DNA from: Burkholderia sp. GAS332
GTDB lineage: Bacteria; Pseudomonadota; Gammaproteobacteria; Burkholderiales; Burkholderiaceae
Assembly (NCBI GenBank): GCA_900142905.1
Contig: FSRV01000001.1
Location: 3,100,001 to 3,164,000 of the forward strand
Length of the DNA stretch: 64,000 bases
Direction of reading: 5' to 3'
Below, piece after piece: positions 44,530 through 53,378 of the stretch. Position numbers and translations under genes: made by a program. Under the pieces are notes generated by a model that did no database searches, was not told the origin of the DNA, and worked only from the letters and a program-made list of their open reading frames with translations. How positions within the stretch are numbered: the stretch's first letter is position 1; each line of letters opens with the position of its first letter.

Positions 44530-45528
44530 TCACTCCCCCGCGAATTTGAGTCCCAATGCGGCGCGCGCGGCGTCGGCCATCTCGATCATCTGCAGCGACT
44601 TACTATGCGGCATCAGCGGGCTCTCCGTCTGCCCCGTTCGAATCAGCTCGCAGAAATGCGCGGTCTCGTAGTTCAGACCGCCGCCTTCGAACGGCTCGTC
44701 GAGCTCAACCACACGACCGTCGGCGTACCGGATCGTCGCGCGCGCCGGATTCCACCAGGGTTCGTGAATCGTGACATGGCCGTCCTTGGCCATCAGCAAC
44801 GCGTCGCCCTTGCCGTGCAGGTCGAGTCCGCAAAAAAGCTGCGCGATGCCGCGCTCATGCTGGCTATTCAGGCTCGCGAACGTGTCGACGCCGGTCGCGC
44901 CGAGCCGCCCAAGCGTCTGCACCTCACGCGGCGCGCCGAGCCAGTCGACCGCGAGAAACATCTCGTAGACGCCAATATCGAGCAGCGCGCCGCCCGCATG
45001 CTCGAACGACATGGACGGATGATCGTCCGGCACGCCCGGCACCGAACAGCCGGCGCGCACGAGCCCCACCTCGCCGATCGGCTCGGCATCCAGATGCGCG
45101 CGCAACTTTCTGTACAGCGGATAAAACGGCGGCTTCATGGCTTCCATGAACAGCCGTTGCTCGGCGCGAGCGACCTCGAGCACGCGCTCGAGTTGCGGCT
45201 TATTGATGGTGGCGGGTTTTTCGCACAGCACGTGCAGACCGACTTGCAGCGCGGCGATCGCGTAGTTGGCGTGACTGTCCTGGACGGTGGCGATATAAAG
45301 CGCGTCGATACCGCTCGCGAGCAGCGCCTCGAAACTCGCACACACCTCGCCACCGAATTCCTTGGCGAAGGCCATGGCCGGTTCGGCGCGACGTGACCAC
45401 AGCGCGGTCAGTTGTGCGTGCGGCACATGCGTGAGTCCTTGAGCAAAACGACGGGCGATGCGGCCCGTCCCGACGATCCCCCAGCGAATCATGCCGCCCG
45501 CGGGGGGTTCTTGCATTGCGATTGTCAT
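44530..45528 (-). CDS. Gfo/Idh/MocA-family oxidoreductase
   Basis: About 332 aa. N-terminal NAD(P) fold IRWGIVGTGRIARRFAQGLT, the EKP motif in HVLCEKPATINKPQLERVLE, and a C-terminal alpha/beta domain with GALLDIGVYEMFLAVDWLGA. The family oxidises sugars, inositols or trans-dihydrodiols; substrate not deducible. Start at 45528 (MTIAMQEPP) or 45516. Confidence 0.88.
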   Translation of the reverse strand: MTIAMQEPPAGGMIRWGIVGTGRIARRFAQGLTHVPHAQLTALWSRRAEPAMAFAKEFGGEVCASFEALLASGIDALYIATVQDSHANYAIAALQVGLHVLCEKPATINKPQLERVLEVARAEQRLFMEAMKPPFYPLYRKLRAHLDAEPIGEVGLVRAGCSVPGVPDDHPSMSFEHAGGALLDIGVYEMFLAVDWLGAPREVQTLGRLGATGVDTFASLNSQHERGIAQLFCGLDLHGKGDALLMAKDGHVTIHEPWWNPARATIRYADGRVVELDEPFEGGGLNYETAHFCELIRTGQTESPLMPHSKSLQMIEMADAARAALGLKFAGE

Positions 45529-45671
45529 CCTTCCTTCGAGTCCGTGCAGTTCAGAACAGGCGCTATTGTGACGCAAGCCGCGCGCGCATGCGTCGGCCGT
45601 TCGCCGCGCCGTTCGTTATGCAAAGTCTCTGCAGGAAGGCAACCTGAGCCGCGCCACCGTAGCGGCCACGC

Positions 45672-46391
45672 TCAGCCGAGCACCGGCGGTTCAGACGTAA
45701 AGTTGCCGCCGAGCCCTTCCGTGGTGTAGTCGATCATCGCCAGCGAGGCGATTTCCGCTTCCTTCGGATCGTGCCGTTCGATCGCTTCAATCACGCGCTG
45801 GTGCGTGCTCACCGCCTGCTCCCACATCCCTTCCTTGTGATTGAGGATCGGGTTGACGGTCGACAGCGCGCCGCGAATGATCGCCGCCATCTGTTTGAAG
45901 AACTGATTACCGCTCGCCACCACGATGCGCGCGTGGAAGAGTTCGTCGGCTTCCTGATAACCGGGTTCGCCCGGCTGGATCACGCGGAACGCGTCGAACG
46001 CCTCGCGAATCGCCGCGATGTCGGCGGCACTGCCGCGTGCGGCCGCCTGCGCCGAGGCGCGCGGTTCGATCAGAATGCGAAACTCGATCACGTCGCGCAA
46101 AAACAGCGGATCGGGTTTCGCGCGAAAACGCCAGTTCACGACGTCCTCGTCGATCATGCGCCAATCGCTCATCGGCCGGATGCGTGTGCCGATTTTGGGC
46201 CGCACGTCCAGCATGTCGCGCGCGAGCAGCATCGACAGCGCCTCGCGCATGACGGTGCGGCTGACGTCGAACTCCTTCGACAGCACATCCTGCGGTGGCA
46301 GGATGGCGCCGTATTTCTCTTCGACGATGCCAGTCACAAGTCCGTCCATGACTTTGCTGACCAGCGATCGATCCTTGTTTGCCTGTTCCAT
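45672..46391 (-). CDS. GntR-family regulator, FadR/DgoR subgroup
   Basis: 239 aa. Winged helix YGAILPPQDVLSKEFDVSRT followed by VMREALSMLLARDMLDVRPK; helical FCD effector domain with metal-binding candidates (DVIEFRILIEP, DELFHARIVVASGN, STHQRVIEAIE). A GAGAGGG site lies before the ATG. Subgroup members sense sugar acids; the target is probably elsewhere or the neighbouring oxidoreductase. Confidence 0.88.
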   Translation of the reverse strand: MEQANKDRSLVSKVMDGLVTGIVEEKYGAILPPQDVLSKEFDVSRTVMREALSMLLARDMLDVRPKIGTRIRPMSDWRMIDEDVVNWRFRAKPDPLFLRDVIEFRILIEPRASAQAAARGSAADIAAIREAFDAFRVIQPGEPGYQEADELFHARIVVASGNQFFKQMAAIIRGALSTVNPILNHKEGMWEQAVSTHQRVIEAIERHDPKEAEIASLAMIDYTTEGLGGNFTSEPPVLG

Positions 46392-46900
46392 GACCCTCTC
46401 TCCCCGAAGCGGTGTTTGCCCCCGCGTAGCCTGTTGATCAAGCGGCCCAAGTGTGTCGTTTTATCGGTGTGTCATTGTTCTTTTACGATACGTTGCTAGC
46501 TTCAAAACGGTTGCGCCAGTTGGGAAACGTCCTGAGAGGGTTATCCCTCTGAAGAATTGTTTCGTTCGTGTAACGCCGGATGTTTTGACGGGCCATAAGC
46601 TTGCGTCTCAAGCGTGCCTTCGTTGCAGAATTTGCATAGTGCGAAGACGCACGTAGTGAATCGAATTGTCTGATCCACACCCCTTGGGCGGATCCGGACA
46701 GGCGCAAAAAGACTGGCGCAGCGATGCGGCACGTCAGGCGTCGAACGTCGTCGGTCATTTAATGTAAACAACGCGGGCGAATTGAAAGGAAACTGAGCGA
46801 ACTCACCGCCTTAGGCGGCGCCTGTCGTGCGCCGTGTTGTGACCGGCATGGTGACTAGTAGGGCGAACGGCGAGGTAAACGGCGTCTCAAAGCGGGTGTC
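46392..46900. other. Intergenic region, no gene seen
   Basis: 509 bases, less GC-rich than the surroundings near 46440-46680, with no protein-like frame. CCGCC-TTA-GGCGG (46806-46818) can form a short hairpin close to the end of the flavin reductase gene and may terminate it. Confidence 0.45.
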
Positions 46901-47587
46901 TCAAAGCGGTGTGCCCACCGACGCATAGCGCCCGCCAAAGAAGATCAGCGGCGCGTGTTCGTCGAGCGAGAACACCAGCACCTCGCCGACAAAGAGCGTG
47001 TGGTCGCCGCACGGATGCCGGTCCACCATGCGCGCCGCGAAACGGGCCGCGGCATGTTCGAGCAGCACCACGTCCGGCAAGCCGTCCACCGGCGCGAAGC
47101 GCGGCGTAAGCCAGCTCTGCGGCTCGCCGGCGAAATGGCGGCTATGGGATTCCTGGGCATCGGACAAGACACTCACGCCGAACCTCGCGCTGCTCATCAG
47201 ACGCTCGTGCATACGCGCATGGTGCCCGACCGACACGACGATCAGCGGCGGTTTGAGCGAACCGGACATGAAGGCATTGGCGGTCATCGCGTGCATCCCG
47301 TCGCCACTGCCGGTGGAAATCACCACGACACCGGTGGCAAAACGCCCCAGCGCATGGCGGAAACGGCGCTCGTCGAACGCGCTCGCGCCGGTCGCGTCAA
47401 GGCAAGCCGTGCCGGACTTTGCGTCGCCCCCGGCGCGCTCCATCACTGCCTGGCCGACCGAATCGGCGGGACACGCAGCAAACGCCTCACGCGCGAGCAT
47501 CGCCGGCTGGCCGGACAAGCGCGTAGCCGCTTCGGTCACACCCGCCGTCGAGGCAAGTGGATTGCCTGGTTCAACGATGCGATTCAT
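46901..47587 (-). CDS. Flavin reductase-domain protein
   Basis: 228 aa. The last ~160 residues form a flavin_reduct split barrel: HALGRFATGVVVISTGSGDG, MTANAFMSGSLKPPLIVVSV, SVLSDAQESHSRHFAGEPQS, and near the end GDHTLFVGEVLVFSLDEHAP. Supplies reduced FMN/FAD to a monooxygenase. The N-terminal ~65 residues are low-complexity and unassigned. It could serve the SsuD monooxygenase, but that operon is 16 kb away; this link is only a guess. Confidence 0.87.
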   Translation of the reverse strand: MNRIVEPGNPLASTAGVTEAATRLSGQPAMLAREAFAACPADSVGQAVMERAGGDAKSGTACLDATGASAFDERRFRHALGRFATGVVVISTGSGDGMHAMTANAFMSGSLKPPLIVVSVGHHARMHERLMSSARFGVSVLSDAQESHSRHFAGEPQSWLTPRFAPVDGLPDVVLLEHAAARFAARMVDRHPCGDHTLFVGEVLVFSLDEHAPLIFFGGRYASVGTPL

Positions 47588-47610
47588 GTGCCATTCCCGT
47601 CAGCGTTCGA

Positions 47611-48444
47611 TCAGTCGAAGCGGCACGCGGCAAGCGGTTTGCGCGCAATGAAGTGAAACCACCACGTGTCACTGATTTCCACGTCGTCAGCAATACGATT
47701 GCCTTCGCAACTGCCGAACACCGCATCGGTCTGAAAACCGATCTGCGCGAGTTGCCGGCGCTGCTCACGCAGCGTCGTATAAACGATCACAATGCCGAAG
47801 TTGTGCGCCGCTGCCGTCTTCACTGCATAGTCGCCGTAGTCGTGATTCAGCTTTACGTTGTGCATGTAGTTCAACGTGCCGAGCTGGAAACGCCGCATCG
47901 AGCGCAGCGTGCGCCAGCCGAGCTTGAGCGGATTGAAGCTGAATTGCGGCAACAATTGCCAGATGTTCTCGCGGTATCCCGGGCCGCCACGGTTGTGCGA
48001 TGAAAACAGCACATAACCGCCGGGTCGCACCACGCGATACATCTCGTCGAGAATCTTCACGCGGTCGTCGTAATCCACGCAGTCGATGCCGTTCCAACTG
48101 AACTCCGCGAGCCCGTAATGCCCGGACGGCAGCGCCGACATGTCGCGCGCATCCATATGCCGCAAGTCACAATCGGGATAGCGCGACTTCGCGATCTCCA
48201 GCAGTTTCAGCGTGTAATCGACACCGGTGTAATCGTTCGAGATCGACGTCATCAGCGGGATCGTGCGGCCCGTGCCGACACCGATATCCAGCAACGGCTC
48301 GCCGGCGCAGCGCGGCGCGAGCCACTCGAAGGCGGCTTGTTCGCCAAGGTCCGAGAAGGTCTTCTCGAGCGTGAAAACGCGCGTGGCATCCGGCGAATTC
48401 CATGCGACGCGGTTGATGCGGTCCAACTCGGATTGACTGTTCAT
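47611..48444 (-). CDS. Class I SAM-dependent methyltransferase
   Basis: 277 aa from 48444 (MNSQSELDRINRVAWNSPDA). SAM-binding motif I GEPLLDIGVGTGRTIPLMTS, followed by YTGVDYTLKLLEIAKSRYPD and a motif III-like region RPGGYVLFSSHNRG. Lies at the end of the polysaccharide region on the minus strand, after the hydrolase and GT2 genes; may methylate a sugar or lipid intermediate. Acceptor unknown. Confidence 0.82.
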   Translation of the reverse strand: MNSQSELDRINRVAWNSPDATRVFTLEKTFSDLGEQAAFEWLAPRCAGEPLLDIGVGTGRTIPLMTSISNDYTGVDYTLKLLEIAKSRYPDCDLRHMDARDMSALPSGHYGLAEFSWNGIDCVDYDDRVKILDEMYRVVRPGGYVLFSSHNRGGPGYRENIWQLLPQFSFNPLKLGWRTLRSMRRFQLGTLNYMHNVKLNHDYGDYAVKTAAAHNFGIVIVYTTLREQRRQLAQIGFQTDAVFGSCEGNRIADDVEISDTWWFHFIARKPLAACRFD

Positions 48445-48496
48445 AGCCTGGCTCCTACGAAGTGGCCGTGCGCCGGAATGACAACCCGCGTGTTCA

Positions 48497-50425
48497 TTAC
48501 GCTTCCCCAGATAGACGAAGCGCACGCGCACGTTTCAGAAGCCACTGGGTGGCGCGCGCATGCCGCCAGTCGAGCCGCGCACGGAGCGGCACCCCGGTAA
48601 CCGACGGCTCGGGCTGATGGGATTCGCCGAAGCTGCCGCGGAAAAAATCTTCGAAGTACGACATCACGTTTTCCTGCGCGCGGGCCGAGAGAATGGCGTG
48701 ATCGGTGCGCTCGCAAAAGGCCACGCCGATCCGGCCAAAGCGCCGCAGCCTGCCACCGTGCACGCCGAAGTAGCGTTCGAGTTCCTCGACGCCCTCGTCC
48801 AGCACGCCGTATAAAAGACGCGTATCGACGCCTCGCGCATGCAGCGCGGTGAAGAGCCGTCGCACGTCCTTCGATCCCAGCTGGAGGCCACAGATGCGTT
48901 CGATCCGGTCAGCGAGCGCCGCGGCCAATCTGGCCGCGAAGCGCGCCGCAAGCTCGCGCGCGACCGGCAAACCGCCCGCCTGCCCCCGCACAACGCGCAG
49001 CCATTTGCGCGGCTGGCGCATGGAGCGCAGGTAGCTGCGCGTCGAGCCGAAGGCGGCGACGGGCACGGCCGGCTTGCCGTATTCATCGCAGATGTTGTGC
49101 CACGTGAACTTCTGCAAATTGACCAGCACGGCGCCGATCACAGCCGGTTCACGCGACGCGGCGTGCAGGCCGACGAAAGCGCCCGCGCAGATGCCGAGCA
49201 GCACCGCACCGCGGTGTCCTTGCGCCGTTAGCCAACGCGCCGCGCACGCGGCATCGTCGGCACCCGCTTGCGCATACAGCGCATCGAGACTCACCGCATC
49301 GCTTGATGGCTGGCTGTCGCCCAAGCCGCCCAGGTCGACACGCAGCGACGCGATACCCTGTCGCGCGAGGCGCCGGGCGAAGTGCACGCCGAGTCGCGCA
49401 TTGCCGATCCGCGATACGGCGCCGGTATTCAACATCAGCACCGCGGGCGCGGCGGCGACTGAGCGCGATTCGGGTACGCAATAGATGCCGAACATCCTGC
49501 CGCCGTCGATCCATACCGGCGTTTCGAACACGCCCGGCTCGACGAGGTGGCCCGCGGGGTGGTCACCAACGCATTCCGCCCTACCCTGGACGACCTGATC
49601 GGCGTGGGCGCCAGCGTCCCGGCCCGTTGTCGGGCACTCAGGCGTAACCGGGTCACCAGCAGTGTCTGCCAGCCAGTTTTCGATCGATCGAAACGCCGCC
49701 TGCGGAATCTCGCTATCGAGCGACTCCATCATGAACTTGCCGTATTCGTCGAACGGCTGCCGCTCCACCTGCACGCCTTGTTCACGATAGCGCGCCACCA
49801 GCGCGTCGACCCGCGTGGGGTCCAGCGAATCGAGCACCAGCACTCGTTCGGCCGGACGGACGGCATCGCGCTGCAAATCGACCGCACGTAAGCGCTCCAG
49901 CGTGTCGCGATAGAGACGAAAACCGTACGCTTCGACAAAGGCATCGGTATCGGGCTCGGCTTCGCAATCCATCGCGGCCGGCATCGACAGCCACGTGCGG
50001 TAGTGCGCGCGCAACTCACGCTGATAATTCTTGCCCGACAAAACCGGCGCTAGCAGCACGAGGCCATCCACACCGCCGAGTTCCTGAGCGGCCAGCGCCG
50101 CGAGCGTGCCGCCAAGCCGCAACCCGCACAGGGTCACGCGCTCGACACCCGTGGTGTCACGCAGCAGCGCCACGGCCTGCTTGATGCTGTCGATCCACGC
50201 GCGCCAGCGGCCCGGCTCGCTCGCCTCGCCCGCCGCATCGCCGGTGCCTGGATAGTCGAACCGCAGCACCGGCATGCCGCGCGCGGCGAGCCGCTCGGCC
50301 AGCCGGCGCATGCCGCGATAGGTGCACAGTGCGTCATACCCGAACGGGTAACACAGCACCACGCCACTTGACCCCTCTGCCGGATGCAACCATCCGAACC
50401 GGCCATCGAACACTACTGGCCTCAC
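48497..50425 (-). CDS. Tandem alpha/beta-hydrolase protein (two hydrolase domains)
   Basis: 642 aa from a GTG at 50425 with GAGGAGCC upstream. Domain 1 (about 1-290): GVVLCYPFGYDALCTYRGMR, RFDYPGTGDAAGEASEPGRW, nucleophile-elbow-like CGLRLGGTLAALAAQELGG. Domain 2 (about 310-500): MLNTGAVSRIGNARLGVHFA, RVDLGGLGDSQPSSDAVSLD, LLGICAGAFVGLHAA. The canonical GxSxG Ser is replaced by GLRLGG and GICAGA, so the first elbow lacks a Ser and the second has Cys. Separate hydrolases of this look are linked to exosortase and exopolysaccharide clusters; here they are fused. Confidence 0.78.
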   Translation of the reverse strand: MRPVVFDGRFGWLHPAEGSSGVVLCYPFGYDALCTYRGMRRLAERLAARGMPVLRFDYPGTGDAAGEASEPGRWRAWIDSIKQAVALLRDTTGVERVTLCGLRLGGTLAALAAQELGGVDGLVLLAPVLSGKNYQRELRAHYRTWLSMPAAMDCEAEPDTDAFVEAYGFRLYRDTLERLRAVDLQRDAVRPAERVLVLDSLDPTRVDALVARYREQGVQVERQPFDEYGKFMMESLDSEIPQAAFRSIENWLADTAGDPVTPECPTTGRDAGAHADQVVQGRAECVGDHPAGHLVEPGVFETPVWIDGGRMFGIYCVPESRSVAAAPAVLMLNTGAVSRIGNARLGVHFARRLARQGIASLRVDLGGLGDSQPSSDAVSLDALYAQAGADDAACAARWLTAQGHRGAVLLGICAGAFVGLHAASREPAVIGAVLVNLQKFTWHNICDEYGKPAVPVAAFGSTRSYLRSMRQPRKWLRVVRGQAGGLPVARELAARFAARLAAALADRIERICGLQLGSKDVRRLFTALHARGVDTRLLYGVLDEGVEELERYFGVHGGRLRRFGRIGVAFCERTDHAILSARAQENVMSYFEDFFRGSFGESHQPEPSVTGVPLRARLDWRHARATQWLLKRARALRLSGEA

Positions 50426-50583
50426 GCTAGGCTCCTCACCGGGGGAACTCCGCTTTCGATCACTACAACAAACGCCATCTGGTTCATCTGTACGTCCGCC
50501 CACACTATGTCGGACTCCGATGCTTATGCGGCTTAACGTATTACGCGCGATGATGGCTGGCTCGCGCCAGATCGACGGGCGGG

Positions 50584-51612
50584 TCAACTGCCGTGCGGCG
50601 CGCGCGCGGCAAAGGTGGAGCGGGTGGCAAGCAGCACGTGATAGAAAAACCGCGCGCGCAGCCGGTCGCGCATCGGGTAATGCCGCGACAGCAGCACACG
50701 CCATGCGGCGGCTGACTCACCGGCGCGCGCATAGGCGGATGCGGCGCGCGGCGCCACGCGCCGCAGCGCGTCCTCGCGCGCGGCCTGCGCGGCGGCGGGC
50801 ACGCTGCTCGCGCGCAATTGCGCAAACGCGTGCATCGCCGGCAACGCGTGAGTCGATATCGACAGCGCCGTTTCGCGCGACACCGACACGAACTCATTCA
50901 CGAAACAGATCGCGACCGCATCGACGCTGAGCCGCAAGCCAAAATCGAAGTCACACGCTTCGCCGACCTCGGCGGCCGCGCGGTACGCGATCCGGCGCGC
51001 GGCCAGCGTATCCACCAGATAGCCATTATTCGGAAACATCTGGTCGATCCCTGCGAGTGCCGGCACCGGCAGCCGGCCAGCGCGTTCAGGCACACGCAGA
51101 TAATCGCGATTCAGACGTTCAGTGGCTTGCGGCCGTGGCGTGCCGTCGTCGGCGATAACGTGCTGTTTGCCGAACGCCGCGGTCAACTCGGGATACGCGT
51201 GCCAGCACGCGGCGAGACAGGTCAGCGCGTCCGGCTCAAGCAGATCGTCGTCGTGCAGCAGCACGAGCCGCGCGCCTTGTGCGCGCGCGAACAGCCGGTT
51301 CACGTTGGCCGCCTGTCCAAGCCGGGGCACATTGCGTTCATAACGAATCGGGATCGGCCGCGTGCTGCGCAAGCGGCACCGCTCCACCACCTGCTGCGCG
51401 CGGTCGTCGTTCGAGTCGTCACCGATGACGATTTCAAACTCGCCATACGTCTGCGCGTGGCAGCTGTCGATGGCCTGTTCGAGCAAGGCGGGGCGATTGC
51501 AGGTCGGAATGCAGATGGAGATCAGACGCACGGTCAATTCGCTGCCGCTACCCTGCCCGGCCTCGTTCGTGGTCTCAATCATGGGGGCTCCGAAAACCGT
51601 AACGGATTTCAT
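50584..51612 (-). CDS. Family 2 glycosyltransferase
   Basis: 342 aa GT-A enzyme: ISICIPTCNRPALLEQAIDS, FEIVIGDDSNDDRAQQVVER, LVLLHDDDLLEPDALTCLAA, and IDQMFPNNGYLVDTLAARRI. A paralog of the gene at 1398-2387. Probably adds one sugar of the repeat unit. On the minus strand with the hydrolase and methyltransferase. Start at 51612; ATG at 51582 is an alternative. Confidence 0.87.
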   Translation of the reverse strand: MKSVTVFGAPMIETTNEAGQGSGSELTVRLISICIPTCNRPALLEQAIDSCHAQTYGEFEIVIGDDSNDDRAQQVVERCRLRSTRPIPIRYERNVPRLGQAANVNRLFARAQGARLVLLHDDDLLEPDALTCLAACWHAYPELTAAFGKQHVIADDGTPRPQATERLNRDYLRVPERAGRLPVPALAGIDQMFPNNGYLVDTLAARRIAYRAAAEVGEACDFDFGLRLSVDAVAICFVNEFVSVSRETALSISTHALPAMHAFAQLRASSVPAAAQAAREDALRRVAPRAASAYARAGESAAAWRVLLSRHYPMRDRLRARFFYHVLLATRSTFAARAPHGS

Positions 51613-51800
51613 TTAACCCTGCCGGACCCCAATTATCTGTACGGCCACCCACACATCCGCAAAGGGCGAAGGTGCACTATCGAGTGCATACGACAGGCCG
51701 GCGCCCTCGTTTCAAGCGCGCTGCTGGGTGCGGCTGCGCACCGACAGCATCGACGATCGACCACACCATCCAATGACTTCACCCGCCGGAAAAGCGCACC

Positions 51801-53258
51801 ATGGAAAGAAGTATCGTCAAGAACATCTTCATCAATTTTGCAGGAGCAATCGCTCCGACCTTCATCTCCCTCGTCACCGTGCCTGCCTATATCCACCTGA
51901 TGGGTGTCGAGCGCTATGGGGTCATCAATCTGGTGTGGGCGCTCATCGGCTACTTCAGCGTGCTCGATCTCGGCACGAGTCTCGCCACCGAAAATCAGAT
52001 CTCCAAGGCGCGCGCCGCCAATGACGACTCGATCGAGCGCATCTTCTGGAGCGCGTGGTTCATGAATCTGGGGACCGGCATCGTGGGTGGCGTGCTGGTT
52101 TACCTTGGCACGTTTCTCTACATCACGCACGGCGTGAAGATCGAGCCTGCTTTTCAGCGCGAGGTGATGGCGAGCCTGCCGTGGATCGCCGTGGCCGTGC
52201 CGATCGCGAACGTCTCGTGGGTCTTTGCCGGCGCCATCAACGGGGTGGAACGCTTCACCAGCTTCAATATCAACCAGACGCTCGGTACGGCGCTGTTCCA
52301 GCTGCTGCCACTCGCTTCGATCTTCTGCTTCTCGCCCTCGCTCGCGGTGGTGATTCCCGCCGCGGTGGTGGCCCGTCTGATCGCCGGTGTGCTGCTCGGC
52401 GCGGCGGCGTTCCGCGCGATCGGCATTCGCCGCGTGCGGATGCCGCAATGGCGCGTGATGGCCGAACTCTTTCGCTATGGCCGCTGGATGCTGATGTTCT
52501 CGGGTGCCAACATGATCGCATCGACACTCGACCGCGTGCTGATCGGCGGGCTGCTGGGCGCGCGCTTCGTCACCTACTATGCGACCCCGCAGAATCTCAT
52601 CACGCGCCTGAACCTGCTGCCGATTGCGATGGTGCGCACGCTCTTCCCGCGCCTGTCAGCCGTCTCGCGCGCCGACGCCGACGCCCTTGCGCATAGCGCC
52701 CTCGCCTTTCTGAACGGCGCCTTCACGCCGTGCGTGATCGTCGCGCTGTTCGCGCTCAAGCCTTTTCTGACGCTATGGCTGGGGCCGGCGGTCGCGGCCG
52801 CGGCGCCGGTTGCCAGCGTGCTCGTGCTGGGCGTGTGGCTGGGTGGCCAGTCGGGCATTCTGGGCATTCTGATTCAGGCGCAGACCAATCCGGCCTATAT
52901 CGCGAGCGTGAACTGGCTCGAACTGCCGGTGTTCGCCGGCGCGCTGTGGTGCGGGATTCACTGGTTCGGGATCATGGGCGCGGGCGTCGTCGTCGTAACG
53001 AAGTCGCTGTTCGACTATGCCGTGCTGCTATGGTTTGCGCGACTGCATGTCTGGTCCATCGTGCGCAATATGGTGGTCCATCTCGCGTTCCTGGTCGTCG
53101 CGCTGGTGCTCTCTGAATCGATCACCGCGTTGCCGACGCTCATCGCCGCGGCACTTGTCATGGCGGCGGCGAATCTGGGCATGTCGCTGCATGGGTCGAG
53201 CGAACTCAGGAGTGTCGTCTACAAACTCTGGACGCGCGTGACGCTGTCGGCGAGTTAG
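51801..53258 (+). CDS. Wzx-type polysaccharide flippase
   Basis: 485 aa with about 12-14 hydrophobic segments, MOP-superfamily pattern: FINFAGAIAPTFISLVTVPA, YGVINLVWALIGYFSVLDLG and RVLIGGLLGARFVTYYATPQ. It moves undecaprenyl-linked repeat units across the inner membrane. The only rightward gene of the cluster; convergent with the GT4 gene at 53379. Confidence 0.88.
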   Translation: MERSIVKNIFINFAGAIAPTFISLVTVPAYIHLMGVERYGVINLVWALIGYFSVLDLGTSLATENQISKARAANDDSIERIFWSAWFMNLGTGIVGGVLVYLGTFLYITHGVKIEPAFQREVMASLPWIAVAVPIANVSWVFAGAINGVERFTSFNINQTLGTALFQLLPLASIFCFSPSLAVVIPAAVVARLIAGVLLGAAAFRAIGIRRVRMPQWRVMAELFRYGRWMLMFSGANMIASTLDRVLIGGLLGARFVTYYATPQNLITRLNLLPIAMVRTLFPRLSAVSRADADALAHSALAFLNGAFTPCVIVALFALKPFLTLWLGPAVAAAAPVASVLVLGVWLGGQSGILGILIQAQTNPAYIASVNWLELPVFAGALWCGIHWFGIMGAGVVVVTKSLFDYAVLLWFARLHVWSIVRNMVVHLAFLVVALVLSESITALPTLIAAALVMAAANLGMSLHGSSELRSVVYKLWTRVTLSAS

Positions 53259-53308
53259 TCGAGCGGTTGTAGCGGTGGGTGAAGCAGGGAATTGAAGCGG
53301 GCCACGAA

Positions 53309-53362
53309 TTGAACTGCACGCCAAAGGTTGAATCGGTGTCCAACTTTTGGGGTGCAGTTCAA
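53309..53362. repeat. Inverted IS3-family-like ends, solo remnant
   Basis: TTGAACTGCACGCCAAAGGTTG (arm 1, 53309-53330, broken as TTGAACTGCACG + CCAAAGGTTG) and its near reverse complement at 53341-53362 match at 20 of 22 positions around a 10-base centre. The arm sequence TGAACTGCACCCCAAAAGTT is like the terminal repeat of IS150-group IS3 elements as I remember it. The hairpin also sits exactly where a bidirectional terminator is needed. Confidence 0.7.
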
Positions 53363-53378
53363 ATGGCGGTCCGCTTTT

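Noticed and set aside
46440..46760. Possible lost gene or small RNA in the less GC-rich gap before the flavin reductase
   Set aside because: No conserved protein fragment, no promoter-terminator pair around a structured transcript could be made out.
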